In this document: positions 41,901 through 52,219 of the stretch, one piece after another | How positions within the stretch are numbered: position 1 is the first letter of the stretch | How the letters are laid out: every line of letters starts with the position of its first letter | From: Mortierella alpina | Lineage: Eukaryota > Mortierellomycota > Mortierellomycetes > Mortierellales > Mortierellaceae | Assembly: GCA_029449245.1 (NCBI GenBank) | Contig: JANATF010000002.1 | Coordinates: 310,001-374,000 of the forward strand | Direction: 5' to 3' | Length of the DNA stretch: 64,000 nucleotides | Position numbers and translations under genes: made by a program | Notes under the pieces: model-generated | The model's database searches: none | Told to the model about the DNA's origin: nothing | Seen by the model: only the letters and a program-made list of their open reading frames with translations

Positions 41901-44900
41901 CGCTCGGATAGCCCAAGAATTGGAGCCACAGCGGTGGACTCTTCTGTGCTGGTCGTCATCCACCACAACATAGCCTCCAGGTATCCAACATGGCGCTCAA
42001 TGGTCTGGCGGTCGAAGAGAGCAGTCGAGTAATTTAGACCGCCAACAATCTCACCGTTCTCCTCACGCAGAGAGAGATCCAGTTCAAACTTGGCAACACC
42101 GAAATGCAGACCTTCGGGGACAGCCTCGATATCATGCAACTTAAGAGTGCCAGCATCGTTGTTCTGCCAGGCAAACATCACCTGGAAGAGCGGAGTTATG
42201 TCTGCGCGACGAGGAGGCTGAACAGTCTCGACCACCTGTTCGAACGGGAGATCCTGGTGCGCCTGCGCTGCAATGGCCATCTTGCGAACACGTTCGAGAA
42301 GCCGCCCTACATTGGGTTCCCCTGACAGATCGATACGAAGTGCAAGAGTGCTGACAAAGAATCCAATTAGTTGCTCCACCTGCTGATGGCTGCGGTTTGC
42401 CGAAGGAGTGCCAATGACAATGTCATCTTGTCCTGACAGGCGCGAGAGCACAGCACTCCATGCTGCCAGCATCGTCATAAACATTGTGACCCCGTGCTTC
42501 TGAGAAAGAGCCTTGAGGGCCCGAGTGAGCTGAGAGTCTAGGCGAATAGGGACCGATGCACCAGCAAAGGATTGTTGAGGAGGCCGAGGTCTGTCAGTTG
42601 GCAGCTCGATGGATGCTGGTGCACCTGCAAGAGCCTCGCGCCAATATGCGGCTTGATCTTTGAGTGTGTTCTGTGTGAGCTGTTTTCTCTGCCAGGCGGC
42701 ATAGTCTGGGTACTGGATGGACAACGGAGCCAATGGGTCAGACTGACCGGAGCAATAAGCCTCGTAAAGTTCGTTGAGTTCACGGACCATCACGCCCATT
42801 GACCAGCCATCGGTGACAATGTGGTGCATTGTCATCAGAAAGACATGTTCGTCGTCCGCAAACCGGATGAGCTGAGCACGGACCAATGGACCTTTCTCCA
42901 GATCGAAGGGCACTCTGGCCTCCTCTGTAGCCACTTGCTTGGCAATGGCATCTTTGTCTTGCTCGTCTCTTAAATCACGAATGGGGAGTGAGAACCCATT
43001 GTCAGCAGGTAGAAGCAGAACTTGGGGCTGACCATCGATAGCCATGAAGACCGTGCGAAGCGACTCGTGTCTGGAAAATAGCGTGTTCAACGTCTTCTCC
43101 AGGGCGGCATGGTCTAGAGGACCATGGAGACGGCTGGCAAGGGGAACATGGTAGATCTCACTGAGTCCGTCCATCTTGGCAAGAAACCACAAGCGCTGTT
43201 GCGCAAACGACAGCTCCAGAGGACGGTCTCTCGCGACGGGAATGATGACTGAATGCAATGGCCCTTGCAGGTTGATACTGCCGCCGACTGCCTCAGAAAG
43301 TGCTGACAGAGTAGGAGAGGAAAAGAGAGTCGAGAGAGACATCTGCACTCCAAGACTCGAGATACGGTTCATGAGGCGCATAGCAAGAAGGGAGTGACCG
43401 CCAAGCATGAAGAAATTGTCATGGCGACCAACTCTCTCGACTTTCAGCAGATCCACCCACATCGCGGCCAATGCAATCTCAAACTCTCCCTGAGGAGCAA
43501 CATAGTCAAAAGAGACAAGGGAGTCGCTGTTGGGCTCGGGTAGAGAGCGGCGGTCGATCTTGCCGTTGTTGGTAAGCGGAAAGGCATCCATGCGCACAAA
43601 CGCCGAGGGGACCATGTACTCGGGTAAGCTGACCGAAAGGTACTCGCGTAACGTGTGCACGAGATACTCGTGAGGCGCTGCCACAACGTAGGCCGCTAGT
43701 CGCTTGTCGTTGACTTCGCCAAGTGCAAGCACCACAGCTTCGCGCACTTGAGGATGCTCAGCAAGTCGTTCCTCGATTTCACCCAGTTCGACTCGGAACC
43801 CACGGATCTTGACTTGATTGTCATTGCGACCCACGAACACCAGGTTTCCATCCGGCAGGTAGCGCACCAGATCGCCAGTCTTGTACATTCGCGCACCCTC
43901 TGCTTTGGTGAATGGATCTGGAAGGAATCGCTCAGCAGTGAGCTGTGGCTGATTGAGGTATCCATTTGCGACACCAGGTCCTCCAATGTGCAGTTCCCCT
44001 ACAACGCCAATAGGAAGCGGAGTGAGATGCTTGTCCAAGACATACACACGGGTGTTAGATATAGGCCGTCCAATAGGAAGTCGCTCCAGTTGGTCGATTG
44101 CACTTGTTGCCGTGTATGCCGTAGCTGTCACTGTCGTCTCAGTGGGACCATATCGATTGACAAGACGGACATTTCCACCCTGCTGAAGAAGAGCAAGGTA
44201 GGCCTTGCGCGACCCTTGCTCTGCTCCACCGAAAAGGTATTTTAGCCTTGACAGGGTGTCACCAATGAGGTAAGCATACTGTTGGAGGAGGCTGTTGCTA
44301 ATACGGAGAACCGTGATTCGACGAAACACGAGTTCTTTCGCAAGACGATATGGATCCAAGTACGTTTCCGTGTCAATAATGGCAATACGAGCACCGTGCA
44401 CTAGTGCTGCCCAGACCTCATATGTGCTGGGATCAAAAGCAGGATTGGTTGAGAACGCAAGTACGTCCTCAGAGCCTAATTCAGCGGGTCTGCTACTCAT
44501 AATCAGATTAACGATGCCTCCATGGGGCACCATTACACCCTTGGGTTGACCAGTGGAGCCAGATGTGTACATGACATACGCCGTGTCAAGACTGGAAGTG
44601 TGAGAACGTTCAAAGTTGTCTGCGTTGGCGAACAGCAGGGAGGAAGGACGGTAAAGTGTTAGTATAGGCTCAGAGCACCTTTTCAAAGACTATTCAAAAA
44701 GGTCAGTAATTTCTTCTTGCATCGGTGTCACATACCCTGCAAATGTCCAGTGTTTCTTTGCACTGTGCTGATACGGAGTACAACTCCTCGAATCTCAGCA
44801 GGAACGTCCGTGCTCTCGTCCGTGATTAGAACCGTCGATCCACAGTCGTATGCAATGTATGCTTGTCGGTCCACTGGCGCTTTGGTGTCGATTGGAATGT

Positions 44901-47900
44901 ATGCAGCTCCGACCTTGAGGACTGCAATCTGCGAGGCAACAAGATCAATCGACCGGTCCAGTAGCAGCATAATGTAGTCGCCTGGTTTGACACCCGCCTC
45001 GACAAGCTGACGAGTGATCCAATTAGCCCGAGTATTCAACTCGCGGTACGTGAGCGTTCGTTCGTCATGGACAATGGCGATGGCTTCGGGCGACAACTTG
45101 ACTTGATTCTCAAACAGCTGGTGGAGGCACATGTTGTCCGGATATGGCTGGTCGGTTGTGTTCCATGTCTCGAGTAAAAGCTCTCGCTCGGATAGCCCAA
45201 GAATTGGAGCCACAGCGGTGGACTCTTCTGTGCTGGTCGTCATCCACCACAACATAGCCTCCAGGTATCCAACATGGCGCTCAATGGTCTGGCGGTCGAA
45301 GAGAGCAGTCGAGTAATTTAGACCGCCAACAATCTCACCGTTCTCCTCACGCAGAGAGAGATCCAGTTCAAACTTGGCAACACCGAAATGCAGACCTTCG
45401 GGGACAGCCTCGATATCATGCAACTTAAGAGTGCCAACATCGTTGTTCTGCCAGGCAAACATCACTTGGAATAGCGGAGTTATGTCGGTGCGACGAGGGG
45501 GTTGCACAATCTCGACCACCTGCTCGAACGGAAGATCTTGGTGCGCCTGTGCTGAAGTCGCGGTTTTACGAACACGCTCGAGAAGCCGCCCTGCACTGAG
45601 TTCCCCTGACAGATCGATACGAAGTGCAAGAGTGCTGACAAAGAATCCAATTAGTTGCTCCACCTGCTGATGGCTGCGGTTTGCCGAAGGAGTGCCAATG
45701 ACAATGTCATCTTGTCCTGACAGGCGTGAGAGCACAGCACTCCATGCGGCTAGCATCGTCATAAACATTGTGACCCTGTGCTTCTGAGAGATAGAGTTTA
45801 GAGCGTGGGTCAGCTGGGAGTCGAAGCGAATGGGAACCGATGCACCAGCAAAGGATTGTTGAGGAGGCCGAGGTCTGTCGGTTGGCAGCTCGATAGATAC
45901 AGGTGCACCTGCAAGGGTCTCGCGCCAATATGTGGCTTGATCTTTGAGCTTGTCCTGTGTGAGCTGTTGTCTCTCCCAGGCAGCATAGTCCGGGTACTGA
46001 ATGGACAGTGGATCCAGTGAGTCAGGCTGACCGGTGGAATAGGCCTTATAGAGCGCGCCGAGTTCACGGAACATCACCCCCATTGACCAGCCATCGGTGA
46101 CGATGTGGTGCATTGTTACCACAAAGACGTGTTCGTGGTCAGCGAGCTGGATGAGCTTAGCACGAACCAGAGGACCTCGTTCTATGTCAAAAGGCGCAAC
46201 TCCTTCCTGAACAGCGGCCTGATTGACAACAGAATCCTTGTCTTGCTCGTCTTGTATATCAAGGATCACAAAAGGCCACCCATTGTTGGTGGGCAAGATC
46301 TGCACTTCTGCCTGGCCATCAAAGGTGGGAAAGGCACAGCGTAAAGACTCGTGTCTGGCATACAGAGTGTCCAATGCCTTCTGTAAGAAGACATGGTCTA
46401 GCGTGCCACGGAGACGGAGAGCTCGATTGACATGGTAGCTTTCATTCGCGCCGCTGATCGTGGCGAGAAATAACAATCGCTGTTGCGCGTATGAAATCTC
46501 CAATGGACCTTCCCTTGAGACAGGAGGAATGGAGAAGTGGGCAGTACTTCCTGAAGAGATACTGGCGCTGACAGCATCCGCAAGACCATCCAGCGTAGGC
46601 GAGGCGAAAAGTGCGGACATGGGCAGCTGCGGTCCAAAGGTGGCAGCTACAGAATTCATGAGACGCATCGCCATGATAGAGTGACCTCCCAACATGAAGA
46701 AATTGTCGTGGCGACCGACACGCCTGATCTTGAGCAGCTTAGACCACATCGCTGCCAGTGCAATCTCAATCTCGCCCAAAGGAGCGATATAGTCTTGAGT
46801 GGCAAACGAGCTGAAGTCGGGATTTGGGAGTGCACGGCGATCAATCTTGTTCCTGCTTGTTAGCGGCAACACGTCTAGACGGACAAAAGCAGCGGGAATC
46901 ATGTAGTCGGGCAGCATGCTACCAAGGTGCTCCCGCAGTGTATCGGCCAGCTGTTCATGGTGATCCGCTTCAACATACGCGACCAGTCGCCTATCGTCCC
47001 CCTCGCCTACAGCGAGGACAGCTGCGTTCCTGACCAGCGGGTGTCCCACAAGATGTGTTTGAACCTCGCCGAGTTCGATTCGGTATCCACGAAGCTTGAT
47101 TAAGTCGTCATTTCGACCCACACACACCAGGTTGCCATCGGGCAAGTAGCGTGCCAAGTCCCCAGATTTGTACATACGAGCACCTTGCACGTTGGAGAAT
47201 GGGTCAGACAGGAATCTCTCGGCGGTGAGATCAGGAAGGTGGAGATACCCGGTGGCGATTCCAGGACCGCCGATGTACATCTCACCTACAACACCGATGG
47301 GGACAGGGTTGCGGTACTCATCAAGGACATACACGCGGCTGTTCTTGGAGGGACGGCCGATGGGTGGGCGTTCAAGTTGGCTGACGGCGCTGGTAGCCGT
47401 GTATACTGCGGCGCTAACAGGTGTCTCGGTCGAACTATATCTGTTGACCAGGCGAACTAACCCACCGTGCTGAAGCACCGTTGAATATGCCTTGACCTGG
47501 CCTTGCTCGCCTCCTAATAGGAGGTATCTGAGCTGAGACAAGGTCTTGCCGATGATAGGTGCACACTGGAGCAACAAGGTGTTGGTCATGTAGAGAGAGG
47601 TGACTTGATGGCGGACAAGCACCTCTTCTAGGCGATGTGCATCCAACTTGGTGTCGTCGTCAACGATGACGACGCTTGCACCGTTCAGCAGTGCCGACCA
47701 AATATCAAAGGTGCTTGGGCTGAATGAGGGGCTGGTTGCCAATGCCACACGATCGGTAGGGCCAATGTCCGCAAATCCATTGTTAAAGACCCCACGAGCG
47801 ATGGAGCGATGGGAAACCACTACACCTTTGGGGACACCTGTGGTTCCAGAAGTGAACATGACATACGCCGTGTCTAGGCTAGATTTCAAAGGGTCTCGAG

Positions 47901-49232
47901 GAGCTTCGAGCATATCTACAGTGTACAAAGAGTAAATTTGGTAAACACAACGGCGCAAATGTGCCAAACCATGATCTCAGAGGTTCCTTGGCCTGGGCAA
48001 TGCCACTCACCTTGCTCGTATACCACACCATCTTGAGGAACACTGTAACGAAGCACCGGGACCACTACCTGAGTCGAGACATCTGCACGGTCACCGGTCA
48101 CCAGCAGCTTGGAACCAGTGTGAGAGACAATGTAAGCCATCCTGTCCGCTGGTGTGCGAGTGTCGATCGGAACATATGCGACTCCAGCCTTGAGAATAGC
48201 CAACTCGGTCACAACCAGCTCAATAGATCGCTCAAAGAGCAAGGCAACAAAGTCACCAGGCTTGACTCCTGCTTGAACAAGCTGACGGGCGAGGTGATTG
48301 GCCAATGCGTTCAGTTCAAGATATGTGAGCTCCCTCTCGCCATGGACGATAGCAACTGCATAAGGAGACCTGTCCACCTGGTCCTCAAAGAGATGATGAA
48401 CGCAGCGCTCGGCAGGGTACTCTGCGTCGGTCTCATTCCACGTCTCGAGGAGCAGCTTTTTTTCCTCTTGAGAGAGGATGTCAAATGAAGCAACTGGCTG
48501 GCCCTTGTTGGTCACCATGTTCCTCAACACGGCCTTGAGGTAGCCAGTATATCTCTCGATAGTGTCCTTATTGAAGACATCGGCTGCATAGCGGATACCC
48601 ATAGTAACATCTTCCTTGTCGTGGAAAAGATGCAGCTCGAGGCCACACTGCGTAGAAACGGGAGCGGCCAATGGCTGAGCAAGGCCACCGCTGTGCGAGT
48701 AGAAGGTTGCCTGAGAAGGAGAGACCTCCTCGCTGTTTTTTGAATGGTTAAAGGCGTCATCTACCGCAGATTGGCGGGAACCTGCGGCTCCAACAGTGGA
48801 CTTCACACGCTTGAACAGCTGAGATGAGTTGAGCTCTCCTGAGAGGTCAAAGTGCAAGGCTAGCGGATCCTTTGAAGTTCCTTTATCGGCAGTGCTGCCC
48901 ACAGCAACGACAACAGACTCTTGACCAGAAAGACGAGACAGAACAATGGTCCATGCGACCAACACAGCAGTAGCTAGGTCCGATTTGTGATCATGCGCGA
49001 GGCACAAAAACTGCGACTTTAAAGGCTCCTCGAGTAGGGTTGGGAACAGCGCTCCAGGAAAGGAACGATCGTCAGGGCGACGATGAACCGCGGGAAGGAT
49101 GAACGCAACAGGCACGCTATTGAGCGTCTGCTTCTGGCCAGCTGGCTGGACCATGGGATCCTTGTCAGCAAAGACATCGTCGCCCAAATCACCAACTTTG
49201 AGAGTTATTGGTGTGGCGCTGTGTATTCGCAT
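35956..49232 (-). CDS. Tetramodular nonribosomal peptide synthetase (C*-A-T-C-A-T-C-A-T-C-A-T-TE), 5 exons
   Basis: Assembly-line enzyme that activates four building blocks and releases a short (possibly cyclic) peptide. Exons: 49232-48011, 47915-44736, 44619-41453 plus 41452, 41353-38168, 38069-35956. These sum to 12,870 nt in frame, 4289 aa. The introns are phase 1 (95, 116, 98, 98 bp) and each sits at the same spot in an A domain, just before the TSGTTGxPKG/TSGSTGxPKG core. Module 1 begins with a partial C domain lacking the HHxxxDG half. The three later C domains each have [15 protein letters not shown] domains carry the FFMLGGHS site with Ser at about 820, 1877, 2939 and 4001. A type I thioesterase (GRSFGG, Ser about 4135; His near CEHDE) ends the protein. 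No stand-alone epimerisation domain is seen. The style is bacterial-like, as known for Mortierella NRPSs (malpicyclin/malpibaldin type). The start is the first ATG of the exon 1 frame; an extra upstream exon is possible. Confidence 0.9.
36838..40121 (-). repeat. NRPS tandem module duplication, copy 1 (3284 bp)
   Basis: Covers the A-domain body and T domain of one module with the following C/A junction and intron. From 36838 to about 39890 it is base-identical to 40122-43174, apart from one difference I noticed (37094 G versus 40378 A, Pro to Leu). The last ~230 bp diverge. Confidence 0.9.
40122..43405 (-). repeat. NRPS tandem module duplication, copy 2 (3284 bp)
   Basis: Partner of 36838-40121. 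A third, more diverged unit follows at the same 3284-bp spacing. For example 45100-45435 is identical to 41816-42151 over roughly 330 bp, so parts of module 2 were homogenised too. Confidence 0.88.
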
Positions 49233-50878
49233 TTACAAGTATGTCAGAACTTGAGATTGGATTTTTTGATCGTTGAAATCGAAGCATCAATGAATGTATG
49301 GACTGTACCCAATCGTGTCAGAGCTTGCCTTTCCTTTGCCAGGAATGTTGTGCAGCTTCTCAAGGCTAGACAAGTAAAGGATGTCGCTGGCAGTCTACTC
49401 CAAAAATGGTAACAGAATATTAGTTTTCCGTTCACGTGTGAAGGAACTCCTCAGGACCAAGGGTTATCCCAGCAAATGTTGCACCCATACCGTGGGAATG
49501 CCACCAGCGGTCGACACTTCGTCTTTGTACCCAGGTTGAACGGTGCCAATGGAACGAGAGATGGAGTTTTCCGATGTCATCCTTTACGATAATGAAAGCA
49601 AGAGAAGTGAGAAGATGTGTGGGAAAAGAGAGCAAAGGGAGCAAAGATGTGCGCCTCTTGCGTGGCGTTATATACATGCACGCTGTCTTTCTCGTTTGCA
49701 TTCGCTTCTCATCCCAGGTTGATGAGACAAAAACCACATTGCTGCAGCGACCGTCCCAACTCCACCCCCCCCCCCCTATCCCCCTCTCTCACTCACGCAT
49801 ACCATCCACAATGGGGCCTAAGCGGCTAAGCACATCATCTCTGTCGGCTCTGGTTGAAAGGCGCCTAGTAACTGTGCTCGCTATACAGCTCATGAGGACA
49901 TTTGACGGTGAAGAGCCATTGAGAACATGCTGTCGATAAGGGTGCGCAATGTTCATGATCAAGAAGGGAATCTGCCAGTACATCCTTAGCAAGCCTTGTC
50001 TTGATACCAACCGTGCCTAGTGTCTGGTCAATGAGTTCTGCGCAGAAAGCGTCGCGAAAGGGAGTTTTTTTAACGTATCTAAGAGCCGAACTGTCACATG
50101 GTTCCAACTCTTGTACCGGTATTATGCACAACTGCCTGCGTTGAGAAGAAAGTGCAATATTGACCTTTAAACTTATGCATCATGGCGTCTTTTGGCACAT
50201 GTCTCCAAGCTAAAGCAGGTTGGGGGAACGTTCTCGGACCGTGAGAAAAGCCAGTCGAATTCGCAGTGGACCACCGTTCCTACGTGATGCAACACCCAAG
50301 GTCAATGTGATTTTTTGTTTCTAACCCTTCTTACCTTTAGTGGTACACAGACGTTGGAGGACCCGATATAAATATACATGCATCTTTCTCCTAACTATAT
50401 ACCGTAAAACATGTTTTTTTTGTTGTAGTCTACAGGATGTTTACAGCGGACGGTCTATTTTTGACACCTGTGCGCTTTCGGAGTTCGAGGGCCAAGGAAC
50501 TATGGCTTTCCTAGATTTGGTGAGGGTCCAAGAAATATGCTTTTGCTGGTCTGTAAATATTCGAACAACTCAGACGTCGGGGCGTTCTCTCGGTCACGGA
50601 GTCAGAACTGATCGATTCCTTGTAGAAAAATGCTCCAACTGGTGGCAGGCGCGCAACGCACCTCACAAAAAACCCCATGCAAAACGGCGTGCGAAAATTG
50701 TGCCTTGAATGTCTCTTCACCAGGCTCCCTGTCAAACAGGTTACTGCAACATTGCCTGGAAAGAGGTCGATCATGGTTGCACCAAGAAAATTGCATGGGA
50801 ACTGGGGAAAAATTCGAGGGTACGGTAAGACAGCATTAACCCAACGTAACGTGATCCTTCGATGTCTCCTCCTTGCAG
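49233..50878. other. NRPS upstream region; possible unplaced 5' exon
   Basis: Minus-strand frames near 49240-49435 (for example SDILYLSSLEKLHNIPGKGK) and 49436-49580 look mildly protein-like but could not be joined convincingly to the NRPS. A run of 12 C lies at 49767-49778. No recognised domain; promoter presumably here. Confidence 0.35.
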
Positions 50879-50893
50879 GAGAGATTGGGGGTG
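50879..50893 (+). repeat. LINE target-site duplication, left
   Basis: GAGAGATTGGGGGTG, repeated exactly at 56354-56368. Confidence 0.9.
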
Positions 50894-50957
50894 GAAACTC
50901 TTTCCCATGTCCCACGGCAACATTAACGTGGGGTGTAGCTCCAGCGCCAATGACACC

Positions 50958-52214
50958 ATGGCGGTGTCGTATGCGTCTAAGCTCAAAAACAATCACCATT
51001 CCCCATCCCCGGCTCCTGCTCGCACCAAAAAGTGCGAAACTTTTTTTCGAAGCCAGGCCATTCCGGAGGGAATGAACCTGCATGTCAAGTCGCCAGTTCC
51101 CCAAACCCTCGTCTACACCCTCCCTCGCAAAGATTCCAACCATGACGAGGTCCTCACCCAGATCCTGAACACCTACACCTATGTGGATAGCTTCCACCAC
51201 CGCACCTTCCCCACGTCCGTCCAGTTTTTTATCACTGTGGACGACACCTTGCACTACGAAACCATTCGAAAACACCAAGGCCTGACAATCAATGGCCGCA
51301 CCTATGCCCCTTGCGTTCCCATTCACTCCTCTGTGGACTTGTGGAGAGTCAACTACCGCTTCGCCCCCCATTCCATCACGGTTGAACAATTCACCAAGGC
51401 TTTTGAGCCCTATGGTAGCATTGCCGAGATTGGGCGATACTATTACACGATTGCAAACAACCCCCGTAAAGTTTATACCTGGGACGGATATGTCATGCTC
51501 CAGGGCAAAGTGGACAAGGATGGACAGCCCGTCAACAGAGTCCCCGTTCCCGAGATCCTTGACTTCGGTCATCGACTTTTCATCAACACCAAAACTGCCA
51601 CCGACACTCTCATCACCCCCCACAACGCCACCAACAACACCAAGGCCGACAACGCCCAACCTGCGCCAAACGTAAATATTCCTAAGCCTCAACCCAGACG
51701 TAAAAAGCGCAACGGCAAGAAACGCCTGAAGGCTGTGCAACAGGACAGCGCTATGGAGGGCGTGATCAGCACGAACACATCTGACGACCACTATCAACAG
51801 GAGGCCCACAGGACAGGAGCCGTGACCGCGGACAGCACCGCTGGAACCCAGTCCGAAGCAAGCCCCACTTTGCTCGCCGCGCAAGCAGGCACGCCCGCTG
51901 TTGATGGAAGACACCATGCCTTGGCCCCACACGGTTGTGGGACTTCAACGGGAAGTACCAATAACCTCTTGCCTTCTTTGCATTTTCTCAATGCTTCATC
52001 GGGAAGTGAACAACCCTTTTATGATGCCGTTGAAGACCCTTCCCCTGACACCACTCAGGACAACGTGCCCGCCACTTCCACTCCCGACGCCACATCCACA
52101 CCCACACCCACACCCACCATCGCGACGCGTCGACAACCGCGGACCACATCCTACGCGGGCTCGTACAGCGTCGCCCAGCTGAGTCAAGCCTCGATCAAAC
52201 CGACCACTTTATAA
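50958..52214 (+). CDS. LINE ORF1 protein, no zinc knuckle
   Basis: About 418 residues from the ATG at 50958 (CACCATGG context). An earlier in-frame ATG at 50907 is also inside the element; the open frame further upstream is outside the TSD and cannot belong. The middle part (WRVNYRFAPHSITVEQFTKA, FEPYGSIAEIGRYY) looks like an RRM-type fold. A basic patch (RRKKRNGKKRLK) and a Ser/Thr/Pro-rich tail (TSTPTPTPTIATRRQP) follow. Unlike the other LINE here it lacks CCHC motifs. Presumed RNA chaperone for ORF2. Confidence 0.75.
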   Translation: MAVSYASKLKNNHHSPSPAPARTKKCETFFRSQAIPEGMNLHVKSPVPQTLVYTLPRKDSNHDEVLTQILNTYTYVDSFHHRTFPTSVQFFITVDDTLHYETIRKHQGLTINGRTYAPCVPIHSSVDLWRVNYRFAPHSITVEQFTKAFEPYGSIAEIGRYYYTIANNPRKVYTWDGYVMLQGKVDKDGQPVNRVPVPEILDFGHRLFINTKTATDTLITPHNATNNTKADNAQPAPNVNIPKPQPRRKKRNGKKRLKAVQQDSAMEGVISTNTSDDHYQQEAHRTGAVTADSTAGTQSEASPTLLAAQAGTPAVDGRHHALAPHGCGTSTGSTNNLLPSLHFLNASSGSEQPFYDAVEDPSPDTTQDNVPATSTPDATSTPTPTPTIATRRQPRTTSYAGSYSVAQLSQASIKPTTL

Positions 52215-52219
52215 ACCCA

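Noticed and set aside
36900-49200. Separate epimerisation domains in the NRPS
   Set aside because: No domain beyond C, A, T and TE is present; C domains might be dual-function but I cannot tell from motifs alone.
50511-51932. 473-codon minus-strand ORF
   Set aside because: Crosses the LINE target duplication and opposes ORF1; cannot be a single gene.
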